A stretch of 29,707 nt of DNA from a virus: positions 1-29,707 of IMG/VR virus record IMGVR_UViG_3300037264_000448; one strand, written 5' to 3'. Position 1 is the first letter of the stretch, and each line of letters opens with the position of its first letter. Shown here in pieces: positions 1 through 9,358 of the stretch. Position numbers and translations under genes: made by a program. Under the pieces are notes generated by a model, which worked only from the letters and a program-made list of their open reading frames with translations, had not been told where the DNA came from and did not search any database.

Positions 1-1
1 A

Positions 2-3000
2 GCTGACGCTTTACGTATCGCACCGCCCGCCCCTACTGGCGGCGCAGGTGCTCCCCCATCACCACCACCTCCTGGGGCTCCGCCAGGTGCACCGCCTGTT
101 GAACCGCCTGGTGGTGGAGGTTTTGACTATGATGCGGGTAGGGAAAGAGCAGCCCGCACAATTGGTGAGATTTTGCTGGATGAACGCGCTATTCTGGTTA
201 TAAACCAGCTCCAAGTAATTGCGGTTGAGGCAAAGAGAAAAGCCCTACAGGCTTATGTTACCGAAAGGAGAGCTGAACTCGATGCGCTTCGGAAGATGCC
301 TGAAGGATCTACTGTACCTGATGCGATTGGTGGAAACCGTGAGGGTCGCATCGAGTCAATCCGAAATGAGTTAGCGGAACGTAGTAAGCTTATCAAGGAG
401 CTTAGTGCTGAACTACAACTAAAGAAAGCGCATGCTGTTGCCCAAGAGAAAATTGTTGCGGGTGTACAAGCACAAGTGAAAGCGGAAATTGCGGCAAAGC
501 TTGCACAAGCGGGTAAGAAGGTCGACGTAGAGCTCTCCTTCATACAAGACCGTATCAACCTGCTAAAGCAAGAAGCCGAAGCAATGCAGGCGGTAGGAGC
601 TAAGAAGGGTGAACCCGAGTTTGACAACCTAATCAAACGTACCAAGGAGTTACAGCTTGAGTTACGGTTACTAAACAACGAGCGTCAGAATGCTGCCCGG
701 CTAGCAAAAATAAGTGCAGCTGACGACCAGAAAGCTGCAACCGCGGCCCAAGCTCTTGCTGATGCCAAGATGGCTGAAGTTGAAGCCGCTCAGTTACAGG
801 CAGCAAGCGATCTGTATCGAAAGAAGGGTGAGTCTGCTACTGCTGGCGATGCTGGTGTTAACACACTTAAAGACGAAGCGATAGAGCTTCAGGATGTCGC
901 GACGAAGAAACAGGTCTACGCAGACGCATCTAATGTAGCTGCGGGTGCTTTGGGCGTACAGGCTGAGATGACGAAGCAGGCCGCTTTCCAAACAGGCATT
1001 TTGGGTCAACAACTAAATAACACCAGTAAAGAAACCACGGACTGGACTAATCGTTTGTTCTCATTAGAGAAGATCGCTCGGATCTTCTTTGGTACTCTGC
1101 TAAGTAGCATCGCGTTTCAGGCGTTGCAGTCGGTACGACAGAGTTTCACGTCAGCTATTGAATACTCTAGAGACCTCGAGCAGTCTATTGTACGACTCAA
1201 TATCGCTATCCGTGCTAACCAACGAACCTTTGGTATGAGTGCAGGTACACTTGAAGAGTGGAGCGATTTCATAGAGCAACTACGTGTACAATACAAGATC
1301 TTTACACAGGAAGAACTTGCTCAGGGTATTGCGATCCTGAATAATCAGGGTCGTGAGTTGAAACTAAACGCTGAGCAGATGATGGCTTTAGCCAATGCGG
1401 CAGCCATCTTAGCAACTACAAATCCCACAAAGTCATTTGATCAAGCTGCTGAAGCTGTCGGTCGAGCTGTAGCGGGTTCAGGTCGAGCATTATACGACTT
1501 CGGATTGTTCGATACCGCAATTGCACGCAGTACTGCATCATTGAGAATGTTTGGTGTGGAGTACGATACCTTATCTAAGGCCAATCAAGTCCTTGTAGAT
1601 ATGGACATTGTTCTCCGAAATACGGCTGCTTCACAAGAAGATATGGGTATAGCCGTTAGTACTTCTGCAGCCGCAATCGAAGGAGCTCACAAGAGAATAA
1701 AGGCGTCGTTCTCTGGATTAGGTGATGTGATCAACACTGTCTATATTGTTATATTAGCCAGCCTCTTAGGCGATATGGAATTGATGAAGATCGCTTACGA
1801 TAAGACGTGGGGTGCTACTGTCGACTTCGTAGCCAGCGTCGTTGCGGAGCTACTTAGATTAACATACATACTGCAGAACCCTGTAGCTGCTATAACGAAC
1901 TTTTCAGACACTTGGATAAAAGCCACAGAGCTTGCTACCGCCGCGGCGCGAAGAATGTCTAACGATATGCGGCAAGCGATGGGCGTACCCTTGAGGTTTG
2001 CTGATATACAAGCACCTAAGATCTTAGGTGTTGAACAGCTTAATGCAAGCATCAACGCTATCTATGCAATGACTAATGCAGCATTCGCCGGACTGTCTGA
2101 TCTACAAAATAAGTATGATCAGGATCTTGCTGACCTTAGCCGTACGAACAACCAATCCAAACTCAGGCTCATCAAGGACGAACTCGACGCTGAAGAAGAG
2201 GCAACTAGACAGTACAACGAAGACTTGTTGGCTATGGACAGCCAACAAGGAGTTGACCGAAATCGGATTACCGCGGATTACTACGATAGCCGTGACGACA
2301 TAATAGCGGATTCTATACGAAACGAGATTCGGTACCTCGAAGACTTAAACCTTGCTAAACAAGAGTTGATTGACGACCACAACCAGTCGGCAGAAGATGC
2401 TGAGAGGGATCACCACAAACGTCTCAAGAAAATCCTTGACGACTCGTTCTTTAGGATCATGGACGCTGTACGTGAACAAGACGCACGTGGCGTGCTTATG
2501 GCTTTACGTGACCGCGGCCGAGCTGTTGACGATGAGAACGAGAACTACGAAGATGATAGAACCAGTCGTGATAGAGCACTTGCTAACAGACTTGCTGACC
2601 TTGACGCCGCATACGCATTAGAAAAACAACGTCGCGACGAAGATAATGCCCGACGTCTTAAAGAGCTTGAGGAGCAGTACAGAAAAGAACTAAGTCAGGG
2701 TTCCGGTGCCTCCGGACAAAGTAGAGCACAACGTAAGGAGGCTTATGACAAGCAGATCGCTGATCTAAGAGATGGGTTAGGGAAACAGAAGACTGTTCTT
2801 TCTACTGACTTCCACAATCAAAAGACGAAACTAAAGACCGAGCTAAAAGATCAAACTGACGAATTTACAAAGTCATGGAAAGCTAAGTTTGATGTAACCA
2901 AAGCTAACCTAATACTTATCTATAACCTCTTAAGACACTGGCTAGGTCCTGAGGGTGAAGTAGTTGATCTATTCCGGGCAGCAATCGATGCTATCAACAA

Positions 3001-3319
3001 GATCAGGCCTCCAGGGAGTCAACCACCACCAGTCCCGAACGATGGACATAATTGTGATCCTGGTACGGTTTGGGATCCTGTTACTCAGGAGTGTCGCTCA
3101 AGGGAGCGGAGCAACACTCCTATAAACGTCTTAAGTAATAGCGTCGACACGACGTCGTCGGCTGTATTCAACAACATATCGCGGCAGCCCGCAAAAGTCC
3201 GATGGGACATCGTCATTACTGCCGACGAACACTTCAGCATCGACTTCGAAGAGCGTGTACTCGATACGATCTCAGACGTGGTTGAAAGTGCCACGCCAGT
3301 AAGAGGGACGTTTAGATAA
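2..3319 (+). CDS. Tail tape-measure-like protein (5' end outside window)
   Basis: Tape-measure proteins set tail length and line the tail tube. The frame is open to the left edge, so the true start lies upstream; a TTG at 173 is only the first possible internal start. At least 1105 residues are visible. They begin with a Pro/Gly/Ala-rich linker (nt 20-120), then a long charged, Ala-rich coiled-coil region, hydrophobic stretches near nt 1080-1140 and 1735-1775, and a second charged coiled coil (nt 2090-2900). The middle (nt 1430-1700), with the GSGRALYDFG stretch, resembles the conserved core of tape-measure proteins. The C-terminus has a Pro-rich linker and a two-cysteine knot-like motif (CDPGTVWDPVTQEC, about nt 3055-3096). 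The stop overlaps the next start (TAATG). The call rests on length, composition, the core and the tail-gene context. Confidence 0.75.
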   Translation, partial: ADALRIAPPAPTGGAGAPPSPPPPGAPPGAPPVEPPGGGGFDYDAGRERAARTIGEILLDERAILVINQLQVIAVEAKRKALQAYVTERRAELDALRKMPEGSTVPDAIGGNREGRIESIRNELAERSKLIKELSAELQLKKAHAVAQEKIVAGVQAQVKAEIAAKLAQAGKKVDVELSFIQDRINLLKQEAEAMQAVGAKKGEPEFDNLIKRTKELQLELRLLNNERQNAARLAKISAADDQKAATAAQALADAKMAEVEAAQLQAASDLYRKKGESATAGDAGVNTLKDEAIELQDVATKKQVYADASNVAAGALGVQAEMTKQAAFQTGILGQQLNNTSKETTDWTNRLFSLEKIARIFFGTLLSSIAFQALQSVRQSFTSAIEYSRDLEQSIVRLNIAIRANQRTFGMSAGTLEEWSDFIEQLRVQYKIFTQEELAQGIAILNNQGRELKLNAEQMMALANAAAILATTNPTKSFDQAAEAVGRAVAGSGRALYDFGLFDTAIARSTASLRMFGVEYDTLSKANQVLVDMDIVLRNTAASQEDMGIAVSTSAAAIEGAHKRIKASFSGLGDVINTVYIVILASLLGDMELMKIAYDKTWGATVDFVASVVAELLRLTYILQNPVAAITNFSDTWIKATELATAAARRMSNDMRQAMGVPLRFADIQAPKILGVEQLNASINAIYAMTNAAFAGLSDLQNKYDQDLADLSRTNNQSKLRLIKDELDAEEEATRQYNEDLLAMDSQQGVDRNRITADYYDSRDDIIADSIRNEIRYLEDLNLAKQELIDDHNQSAEDAERDHHKRLKKILDDSFFRIMDAVREQDARGVLMALRDRGRAVDDENENYEDDRTSRDRALANRLADLDAAYALEKQRRDEDNARRLKELEEQYRKELSQGSGASGQSRAQRKEAYDKQIADLRDGLGKQKTVLSTDFHNQKTKLKTELKDQTDEFTKSWKAKFDVTKANLILIYNLLRHWLGPEGEVVDLFRAAIDAINKIRPPGSQPPPVPNDGHNCDPGTVWDPVTQECRSRERSNTPINVLSNSVDTTSSAVFNNISRQPAKVRWDIVITADEHFSIDFEERVLDTISDVVESATPVRGTFR

Positions 3320-3687
3320 TGACATACAAACTTAATGGTGTAGCACTTGATCCGCAACCAACAACCGGTCGTTGGGTACTTCTAGAGCCACTCGACGAAG
3401 ATGGTAATGGTCGGCCGCTATACTCGGGCCTCATGTCATTTGAGATGATGTGGCAGTTGGCGGCACCGACACTATTTGCATCACTCTTGTCGACGTGGGT
3501 ACAGCAGTCAGCATCAGGTACGGTTGTGGCTGATCTACCTAAGTATAATTCGAGTACATACACGTTCTACGGGTACTCGGGTTGCATTCTGGAGAGGCCG
3601 ACGATCGATCCGTACTTCCAGCAACACGAAACTAACGTCAAACTGGTAGTGAAAAATATCCACCCCCTCGCCGTCGCAGCTAGCTAA
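3319..3687 (+). CDS. Small tail/baseplate protein, 122 aa
   Basis: A 122-residue protein that starts inside the tape-measure stop (TAATG), which suggests translational coupling. It has mixed hydrophobic and polar strands, a Trp-rich segment near residues 40-65 and no recognisable catalytic motif. Its position directly after the tape-measure gene and before a large baseplate-like gene suggests a distal-tail or adaptor role; that is inference from synteny only. Its last 12 codons overlap, in another frame, the upstream coding extension of the next gene. A +1 shift near the five-C run at 3663-3667 would fuse the two reading frames. Confidence 0.55.
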   Translation: MTYKLNGVALDPQPTTGRWVLLEPLDEDGNGRPLYSGLMSFEMMWQLAAPTLFASLLSTWVQQSASGTVVADLPKYNSSTYTFYGYSGCILERPTIDPYFQQHETNVKLVVKNIHPLAVAAS

Positions 3688-3853
3688 TACACGTACTCGT
3701 CCAGTCGAGACGCGTCTCCACTTCGGAATTTACACTCCGGCAGTTCTACTCGCTTGCCAAATCAACGACGCGAACATAGCTAAGGGTAGCGTCACCGTTA
3801 CGTACGACAATGTTACGTCAGGTAGCTATCTAAACGTCAGCGAACATACGACG
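3653..3853 (+). other. 5' coding extension of the baseplate gene without a canonical start
   Basis: The frame of the downstream gene is open from just after a TGA at 3650-3652, and its translation looks like real protein continuous with the N-terminal domain (for example TRLHFGIYTPAVLLA). No ATG, GTG or TTG lies in this frame before 3854. Options are an ATA start at 3656, which would add 66 residues beginning STPSPSQLANTRTRP; a +1 shift from the preceding gene at the CCC-C run (3663-3667); or a one-base error in the sequence. The ATA option gives the most natural N-terminus but has no clear ribosome binding site. Confidence 0.6.
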
Positions 3854-6649
3854 ATGTACGTCGGTTCCGTAAGCGGTGGTCGCGATATCGGTCGAGTACG
3901 TGTGCGTAGTGCTACATCAACCATTATAACACTGGGTCGCAACAATCATATTAAGTGGTTGGATAACCTGTTTTTAACGGTTGTCGACTTTATCGAACCA
4001 CAAGCTGTGTTCTCAAAGATTACCACTGACGAAGTTACAGGTAGCGCCACGTCGTGGTTCAAAGACGATACCATTACGTATACGGACCAGAACAGTAAGA
4101 TGGACCCCGTCGTGCTCATGGGGGCACACCAAGCCCTCTTCAAAGGAGAGTCAATCGATTGGCATTCGTCAGGTACGTTTAGTCCTGTAGGTGCGTCTCT
4201 ATCGACCTATTCCTGGACAATCAATAAGGGGTCAAGCGTTGTTAGTAGTTCAGCGGCACATCCTGGACCCCAAACTTACCCGACCGCAGGTAACTTTAAG
4301 ACAACACTGGCTGTAACTGATAGTAACGGCAAAACGTTTATAGGCTCACGTTACGTTCACATAAAGGATTCTCCTGAAGCACAGCCACAATCGTGGGGTA
4401 TTGAGTCAATCGAAGGCGATCGTGAACAAGGTGGTTGGCGTGTTAATATGTGGGTAAGGTCTTCGGAGGTCGCTGGTTTGAAAGAAGGCGGACTTATTTT
4501 CGTTTGGGCTGAGGATTGGTACAACGGAGTCAAACTACCAATCCCTGACAATTCTATATTCGTCGGTTACCTACAAGATAAGTCCATTTACTATAACTGG
4601 TACGAGAGTAAGGTCAGTTTCACGGCGCTTTCCGTGACGGGAATTGCAGGACTACGTGAAACCTTTGGTTGGGCGTTAGACGAATGTGCAGTTGGTAATG
4701 ACGACCAGTGGTATAAAATGCCTAACATCACAGTCGACAAGGCGTTAATCCACTATCTACGTTGGCAAACTACCATCATGCACATAGCCGATTTCACCCA
4801 AACAGGTGGAACACGTCTAAAGTCTGGTGCTGATTTTGCGCGGGGTCCTATTTATGGAATGGCACAGACCTACCTACAGGCTAACCTACTGGCGAGTATG
4901 GTTGCAAATCGTAAAGGACAACTCTACTGTGAGGTCGACATAAATTACGTACCTAGCGGTTCACGCATCTACCCAACAGCATTGAACATGGAAAGGGGTG
5001 ACTGGCGTGGACAGCCTGAAATCAATCGTACCTTAGCTCAGCCGCTTAGCTATGCTGAGCTTGGTGGTGTTGCGTGGTCCGGTATTGTTACTGGAACGTT
5101 TGCTGCGTGTCTTGCGGGAGCACCCGGAGTAGTTCCATCGTTCCAAGGCACGCCACAAACACTAAACAATCTTAACATCTCTGGACAAGAGCAGATCAAT
5201 CAATTGGCGGGCGACTACTACGCCGATGCGAATAGTGAATTTTCACGTATAACCTTCCCAATGGCTGGACATTACCGTTTCATCGACATTGCGCCGCAAG
5301 AACGTGTTGCTGTAGATTTGGCTGCAGCTGATAATTGGGATGAACTAGTCTGGAACGACAAGCTCTTTATCCCACAAGCCATTCAACATCAGTACCTATC
5401 CGATAAGCATGTACTGCTTTCGGATATTACCTTCAAGGAAGAAACTTCTGGGTTTCCAGGAGATACAATTATTATTCCCGTAGAACCTCCAGATGGCGGC
5501 GGTGATCCTCCACCAACTATAGACCCGCCTCCACCTCCAGAAGCCCCGGATATAATGTATGTGGCTTACTCTGGAAAAGTACTTAGAACACGTAATTTTA
5601 GTAGTGCCAGCCCGACATGGGAGGTTATTTTCACGACTGGTAGCATACATTCCTTTATTCTTGATCCGTGGGACCCAGGAAACTCTGCATGGGTGCTAGT
5701 AAATCTCCCTACCGCTGTTTATTATTGTGGTAATCTAAACTCAGCGACACCCACTTTCTCGGTTGTTCTAAACAGCGCGATCTCGACAGCGCAAACAGGA
5801 ATAGACCTTGATGATGCCAAGCAACTCCATGCTAGTATTCATCAGCAAGGTCGCATCTATCTCATTGGTCGTCCGGGCGGCATTCCTCGTGTGTGGACAT
5901 CTACCAACTACGGCACAAACTGGAGCGTTGGGGCAAGCTTCGGCAGTAACATTCCCTACCAATCTATTGAGGCGTCTGACCATAACGTAGGTGTAATCTT
6001 TGCCACCGGAAACGGTAATGATACCTACAAGAGTTCTAATCACGGTGCGACATGGACCCTAGCATTCAATTGGGTCATCGACAATACGTCTTGGTCGTCA
6101 TCACAAGTATTTCTGCCCTATGATGGAAATACCTCTGACCAAGTTATATTGATAGCTGGTGGTTTTGGTTCTCCAGCAGAAGCGGCATTTATTGCAAAAT
6201 CTACGGATGGTGGCGCAACTGGTGTAGATATTTCACCGGTTATTTTGGGCGTACCCTGGGGCGGCGGTTACAATGGTTCTCACTATGCTATGACAGGAAA
6301 TCTAACCAATCTTTATTTACTAGGCTATACCGGAACAACCGTGGATCAAACATCAGTTCCAAAGCTATTTTACTCTACTGATGGAGGTTCTACGTGGGCG
6401 GTTCAATTTACATTTACCAAGCTTGGTGATGGTGTTGGTGATGGTGCCTATGGTGCATTAGGTCTTTGGCCCTATGATTCCAGAATGGTATTTATTCTTT
6501 CAAACGACACGGGAGGACCGTTAGTCTCATTTGATCGCGGATTGACGTGGAATGGCAGAAGCGGCAATATGGAGGCACTATTAGGTACAACGATTGAGTT
6601 GGGAGCTGGTTATCCCGTATCTATGGTTCCGGTTTGGGTGACAGTCTAA
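3854..6649 (+). CDS. Large baseplate/receptor-binding protein with PKD-like domain and Asp-box beta-propeller
   Basis: A 931-residue product counted from the first ATG; the coding frame extends upstream (see the 3653-3853 entry). Visible layout: a beta-rich N-terminal domain; a PKD/Ig-like domain (about residues 90-170, with YPTAGNFKTTLAVTDSNG); a large domain to about 540; a Pro/Gly linker (nt 5480-5550); and a C-terminal beta-propeller. The propeller carries five Asp-box (BNR) type motifs of the S-x-D-x-G-x-T-W kind near nt 5898, 6028, 6196, 6371 and 6527, the clearest being STDGGSTW. Asp-box propellers are common in sialidases and carbohydrate-binding proteins, so adsorption to a host surface glycan is plausible. 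No sialidase catalytic set was identified. The stop abuts the next ATG (TAAATG). The tail role is inferred from context. Confidence 0.7.
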   Translation: MYVGSVSGGRDIGRVRVRSATSTIITLGRNNHIKWLDNLFLTVVDFIEPQAVFSKITTDEVTGSATSWFKDDTITYTDQNSKMDPVVLMGAHQALFKGESIDWHSSGTFSPVGASLSTYSWTINKGSSVVSSSAAHPGPQTYPTAGNFKTTLAVTDSNGKTFIGSRYVHIKDSPEAQPQSWGIESIEGDREQGGWRVNMWVRSSEVAGLKEGGLIFVWAEDWYNGVKLPIPDNSIFVGYLQDKSIYYNWYESKVSFTALSVTGIAGLRETFGWALDECAVGNDDQWYKMPNITVDKALIHYLRWQTTIMHIADFTQTGGTRLKSGADFARGPIYGMAQTYLQANLLASMVANRKGQLYCEVDINYVPSGSRIYPTALNMERGDWRGQPEINRTLAQPLSYAELGGVAWSGIVTGTFAACLAGAPGVVPSFQGTPQTLNNLNISGQEQINQLAGDYYADANSEFSRITFPMAGHYRFIDIAPQERVAVDLAAADNWDELVWNDKLFIPQAIQHQYLSDKHVLLSDITFKEETSGFPGDTIIIPVEPPDGGGDPPPTIDPPPPPEAPDIMYVAYSGKVLRTRNFSSASPTWEVIFTTGSIHSFILDPWDPGNSAWVLVNLPTAVYYCGNLNSATPTFSVVLNSAISTAQTGIDLDDAKQLHASIHQQGRIYLIGRPGGIPRVWTSTNYGTNWSVGASFGSNIPYQSIEASDHNVGVIFATGNGNDTYKSSNHGATWTLAFNWVIDNTSWSSSQVFLPYDGNTSDQVILIAGGFGSPAEAAFIAKSTDGGATGVDISPVILGVPWGGGYNGSHYAMTGNLTNLYLLGYTGTTVDQTSVPKLFYSTDGGSTWAVQFTFTKLGDGVGDGAYGALGLWPYDSRMVFILSNDTGGPLVSFDRGLTWNGRSGNMEALLGTTIELGAGYPVSMVPVWVTV

Positions 6650-7471
6650 ATGAGGGCACGGAGAAGGCTTAAGGCGTCCTTAACACGCCTACAGGAAACT
6701 AAACAAGACAAACCTGAGATCATACACGGACTACTTGGTATCATCCTTAATGGAACTCCTACTGTTTTACATCCAACACGTGCAGGATGGAACTATGTTA
6801 GGGTTCGCGGTGACACGTCTGAAGTCGTTGTAGCTTTTAACGACCAAGTTCAGCCTGTCTACAACCTGCCTGTTCTTCTTCAACGTGACTCAATCAACCC
6901 AAGCTTCTACCACGTAGCTGGTAGAGACATAGGTGTATATGGTTCTTGGGGTGGAGGACAAACAGGTGGTATAGCACGTCATCACGAAACGCATGAACGT
7001 AATCCTGCTGCTCCTGGTAGCGACATCGTTGATGTTTACAAACAACAATTCATGCCGTTGGCGCTTACACCAATAACGCCTTCCGGTACAATGTCGGTAT
7101 ATGTTCAATCTGACTTCTACTTAGACGATACAATACAACGTTGGTGGCCAGGTTCAGGCACAGTAAGCTTTGCATCTTTGAGGCCGGCAGATCATAGAAA
7201 ACGGTTCGTATCAATTTGGTTAGACTCTCAACTAGGTAATCTCTATTACTTAACTGGCACACCATTCGTAAGCGTTCCACTCATTACTAGCTATTTACCG
7301 TATATTCCTCTAGCGGATATGACGCGTTATATTCCTATTGGTGCAGTTCTACTTTTAAGTGGAACAGTCGCGTTAGGATATTCAGATTTCCTTGACCTAC
7401 GCCACATAGCAGGTTTTACGGTTCGCGGAACTGACTATATCGCACGTGCGATGACCTGGATGGGTTTGTAA
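6650..7471 (+). CDS. Tail/baseplate-associated protein, 273 aa
   Basis: Starts immediately after the TAA of the baseplate gene. The N-terminus is basic and helical (rich in Arg/Lys up to residue 25), perhaps an anchoring helix. It is followed by a beta-rich body with many aromatic residues and Gly-rich loops, including YGSWGGGQTGG near residues 97-107. No enzyme motif, signal peptide or membrane helix is evident. It sits between the propeller protein and a run of small fibre-like genes in the same operon, so a structural tail role is the best guess. I do not recognise a named family. Confidence 0.55.
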   Translation: MRARRRLKASLTRLQETKQDKPEIIHGLLGIILNGTPTVLHPTRAGWNYVRVRGDTSEVVVAFNDQVQPVYNLPVLLQRDSINPSFYHVAGRDIGVYGSWGGGQTGGIARHHETHERNPAAPGSDIVDVYKQQFMPLALTPITPSGTMSVYVQSDFYLDDTIQRWWPGSGTVSFASLRPADHRKRFVSIWLDSQLGNLYYLTGTPFVSVPLITSYLPYIPLADMTRYIPIGAVLLLSGTVALGYSDFLDLRHIAGFTVRGTDYIARAMTWMGL

Positions 7472-7488
7472 TACAGCGGAGCTAATTT

Positions 7489-7824
7489 ATGCCATTCTCA
7501 TACGGCAACCAAAGCGGTAAAATTCTAACGGGTCAAGCACAAATACTCGTAACGGCACCTACTACCAACCAACAAAGAGCAATACGATCACTCAGAATTG
7601 CTAACTCCAAGTCTGGTAGCGCAACCATTGAGTTTTCTCTTTGGTATCGTGATGGTTCTGTGGACAGCATCATAACAGAATCACAGTTGTTACCTGGTCA
7701 ACAAGCGATCCTAGGTCCTGATGATCTTCTCGTATTAGATAACACACTTGCTACGATTGTCGGTAAAGTGGTTAGTGGAACTAAAACCCTAGACTACATC
7801 GCTTCGTACGGAGATCTATCGTGA
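7489..7824 (+). CDS. Small beta-rich tail protein, 111 aa
   Basis: A 111-residue protein with a GGAG ribosome binding site about 8 bases before the ATG. It is made of alternating beta-type segments with few charged residues and contains a PTTNQQRAIRSLRIANS segment, typical of small phage structural proteins that build a beta-sandwich. Its stop overlaps the next start (GTGA). Function is inferred only from its place among tail genes; a head-tail or neck fold cannot be excluded. Confidence 0.5.
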   Translation: MPFSYGNQSGKILTGQAQILVTAPTTNQQRAIRSLRIANSKSGSATIEFSLWYRDGSVDSIITESQLLPGQQAILGPDDLLVLDNTLATIVGKVVSGTKTLDYIASYGDLS

Positions 7825-8354
7825 TCGTAGTCGACCAGTACGGCCGCGTCATCTCCGCGGCACATCCTCTAGATATCGCAGCACCCGGGGTGAATGCTCC
7901 CCCTTATGCGGGTACGCCCGGTCAAGTACTTGCTATTAACGCGGCGGGTACAGCTCTAGAATGGGTCTCGGTTGTACCTGCTGTACCCAGTATACTTGAT
8001 GCTACGATCAACATCGTTATCGATGGCGGTGGGGTAGTTCTTACTACTGGCATCAAGGTTGATTTGATCGTAGATTTCGCATGTACTATTTTAAGCGCAA
8101 CCTTGCTTGCTGACGTAAGTGGATCGATCGTCCTGGATATTTGGAAAGACACCTACAGCAACTACCCGCCGACCGTAGCTGATACGATCACAGCCGCAGC
8201 CAAACCAACTCTTTCTGGGGCTATCAAGAGCCAGGATACAACGCTGACCGGTTGGACTACGACAATTGTAGCCGGTAACACGATTCGAGTTAACGTTGAT
8301 AGTGTAGCAACTGTAACCAGGGTCCTGCTGGCCCTGAAAGTCAGGAGAACCTAA
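7821..8354 (+). CDS. Tail fibre-like protein, 177 aa
   Basis: Begins with GTG overlapping the previous TGA. Residues 31-50 (GTPGQVLAINAAGTALEWVS) match the pattern of short repeats common in phage tail fibres, a G-x-x-G-Q-V-L-x-x-N ... G-x-x-W unit. The rest is a Thr/Val/Ala-rich all-beta domain of the type found at fibre tips. There is no catalytic motif. The neighbouring lectin-like and repeat proteins support a role in the adhesion apparatus. The stop overlaps the next ATG (TAATG). Confidence 0.6.
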   Translation: MIVVDQYGRVISAAHPLDIAAPGVNAPPYAGTPGQVLAINAAGTALEWVSVVPAVPSILDATINIVIDGGGVVLTTGIKVDLIVDFACTILSATLLADVSGSIVLDIWKDTYSNYPPTVADTITAAAKPTLSGAIKSQDTTLTGWTTTIVAGNTIRVNVDSVATVTRVLLALKVRRT

Positions 8355-9358
8355 TGACCCGCATATTTACTGAAGGCTTCGAGGGTGGGGATCTGTTGTT
8401 TTTTGACTCGACTACCGGCTCAATTGCTATCACATCATCTAACCCGCGATCGGGGATCTACGCTGTAGCAATTGGCGCAACAGCTCAAAGCATCGCATAC
8501 AAAGGAATTCCAGCGGTTAGCGAGGGCTTTGCAAGAATTGGTTTTAGAAAGACAAGTAATCCAGTCGGTTCTGTAGATACGTTTCAGTGGGCTTCTGGCA
8601 GCATTGTTCTGGGATACATAAGATTGGCCTCAACAGGCCAATTTGAACTGATTGTTGGTGCTCCTAATAGTAACGTTGTAGCAACCGGTACGGCTTTGCC
8701 AGACGCCACCCATATGTTGCTGGAAGTTCGTATCAAGATTCATGATACAACCGGAGTGATTGAACTTAAGGCTGACGGTATAGTCAACGCCACTTTTACC
8801 GGCGATACTAAGCCAGGAGCCGCAACCACGTTCGACACTCTACAGTATCGAAATTCTGCTTCTTCGATATCTGGAGCACAGATCGATGATCTGGCCTTTA
8901 ATGATACGGCTGGTGGCGCCGATGATGGTTATTGTGGAGATGGCAAGATCACCGGGTACGTGGCTAATGCAGCTGGAGATGTGACCCAACTGACGCCCAG
9001 TGCGGGTAGCAATTACCAATGCGTAGACGAGGTACCACCCAATGGTGATACCGATTACGTGTCATCGGCCACGCCGGGTCAGTATGATCTCTACAACATC
9101 GCCGACTATACTCCCACGGCCGGCAGTACGATCCGTCGCGTGTGGGTAGAGAGCCGGTCACGTGAAGAAAGCGCTGCCGCAGATACGATTCAGTTAGGCG
9201 TAAAGAGTGGAGGAACGGAATACTGGGGTACGGCTCGGGCGGTGACCACCACCTACGATCAATATGTGGGGAACGATCTGAAAGTTGACCCGTTTGATTC
9301 AGTCGCATGGACCGAGGCTGACATTGATGGGTTGCAGATTGGTGTCAAGGTTGTCTAA
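8354..9358 (+). CDS. Tail protein with lectin-like N-terminal domain, 334 aa
   Basis: The ATG overlaps the previous TAA and has an AGGAG site about 6 bases upstream. Residues 1-190 look like a concanavalin A/LamG-type jelly-roll: an FTEGFEGG start, a GFRKTSNPVG strand pair and a closing AQIDDLAFND strand. Residues 195-334 form a second beta-rich domain starting DDGYCGDGKITGY, a pattern I associate with phage tail proteins. A role in binding host glycans is inferred. No hydrolase residues are evident. The stop overlaps the next ATG (TAATG). Confidence 0.6.
   Translation: MTRIFTEGFEGGDLLFFDSTTGSIAITSSNPRSGIYAVAIGATAQSIAYKGIPAVSEGFARIGFRKTSNPVGSVDTFQWASGSIVLGYIRLASTGQFELIVGAPNSNVVATGTALPDATHMLLEVRIKIHDTTGVIELKADGIVNATFTGDTKPGAATTFDTLQYRNSASSISGAQIDDLAFNDTAGGADDGYCGDGKITGYVANAAGDVTQLTPSAGSNYQCVDEVPPNGDTDYVSSATPGQYDLYNIADYTPTAGSTIRRVWVESRSREESAAADTIQLGVKSGGTEYWGTARAVTTTYDQYVGNDLKVDPFDSVAWTEADIDGLQIGVKVV

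Noticed and set aside
253-678. Minus-strand frame of 141 codons, Ser/Cys-rich
   Set aside because: Antisense shadow of the tape-measure gene with unlikely composition.
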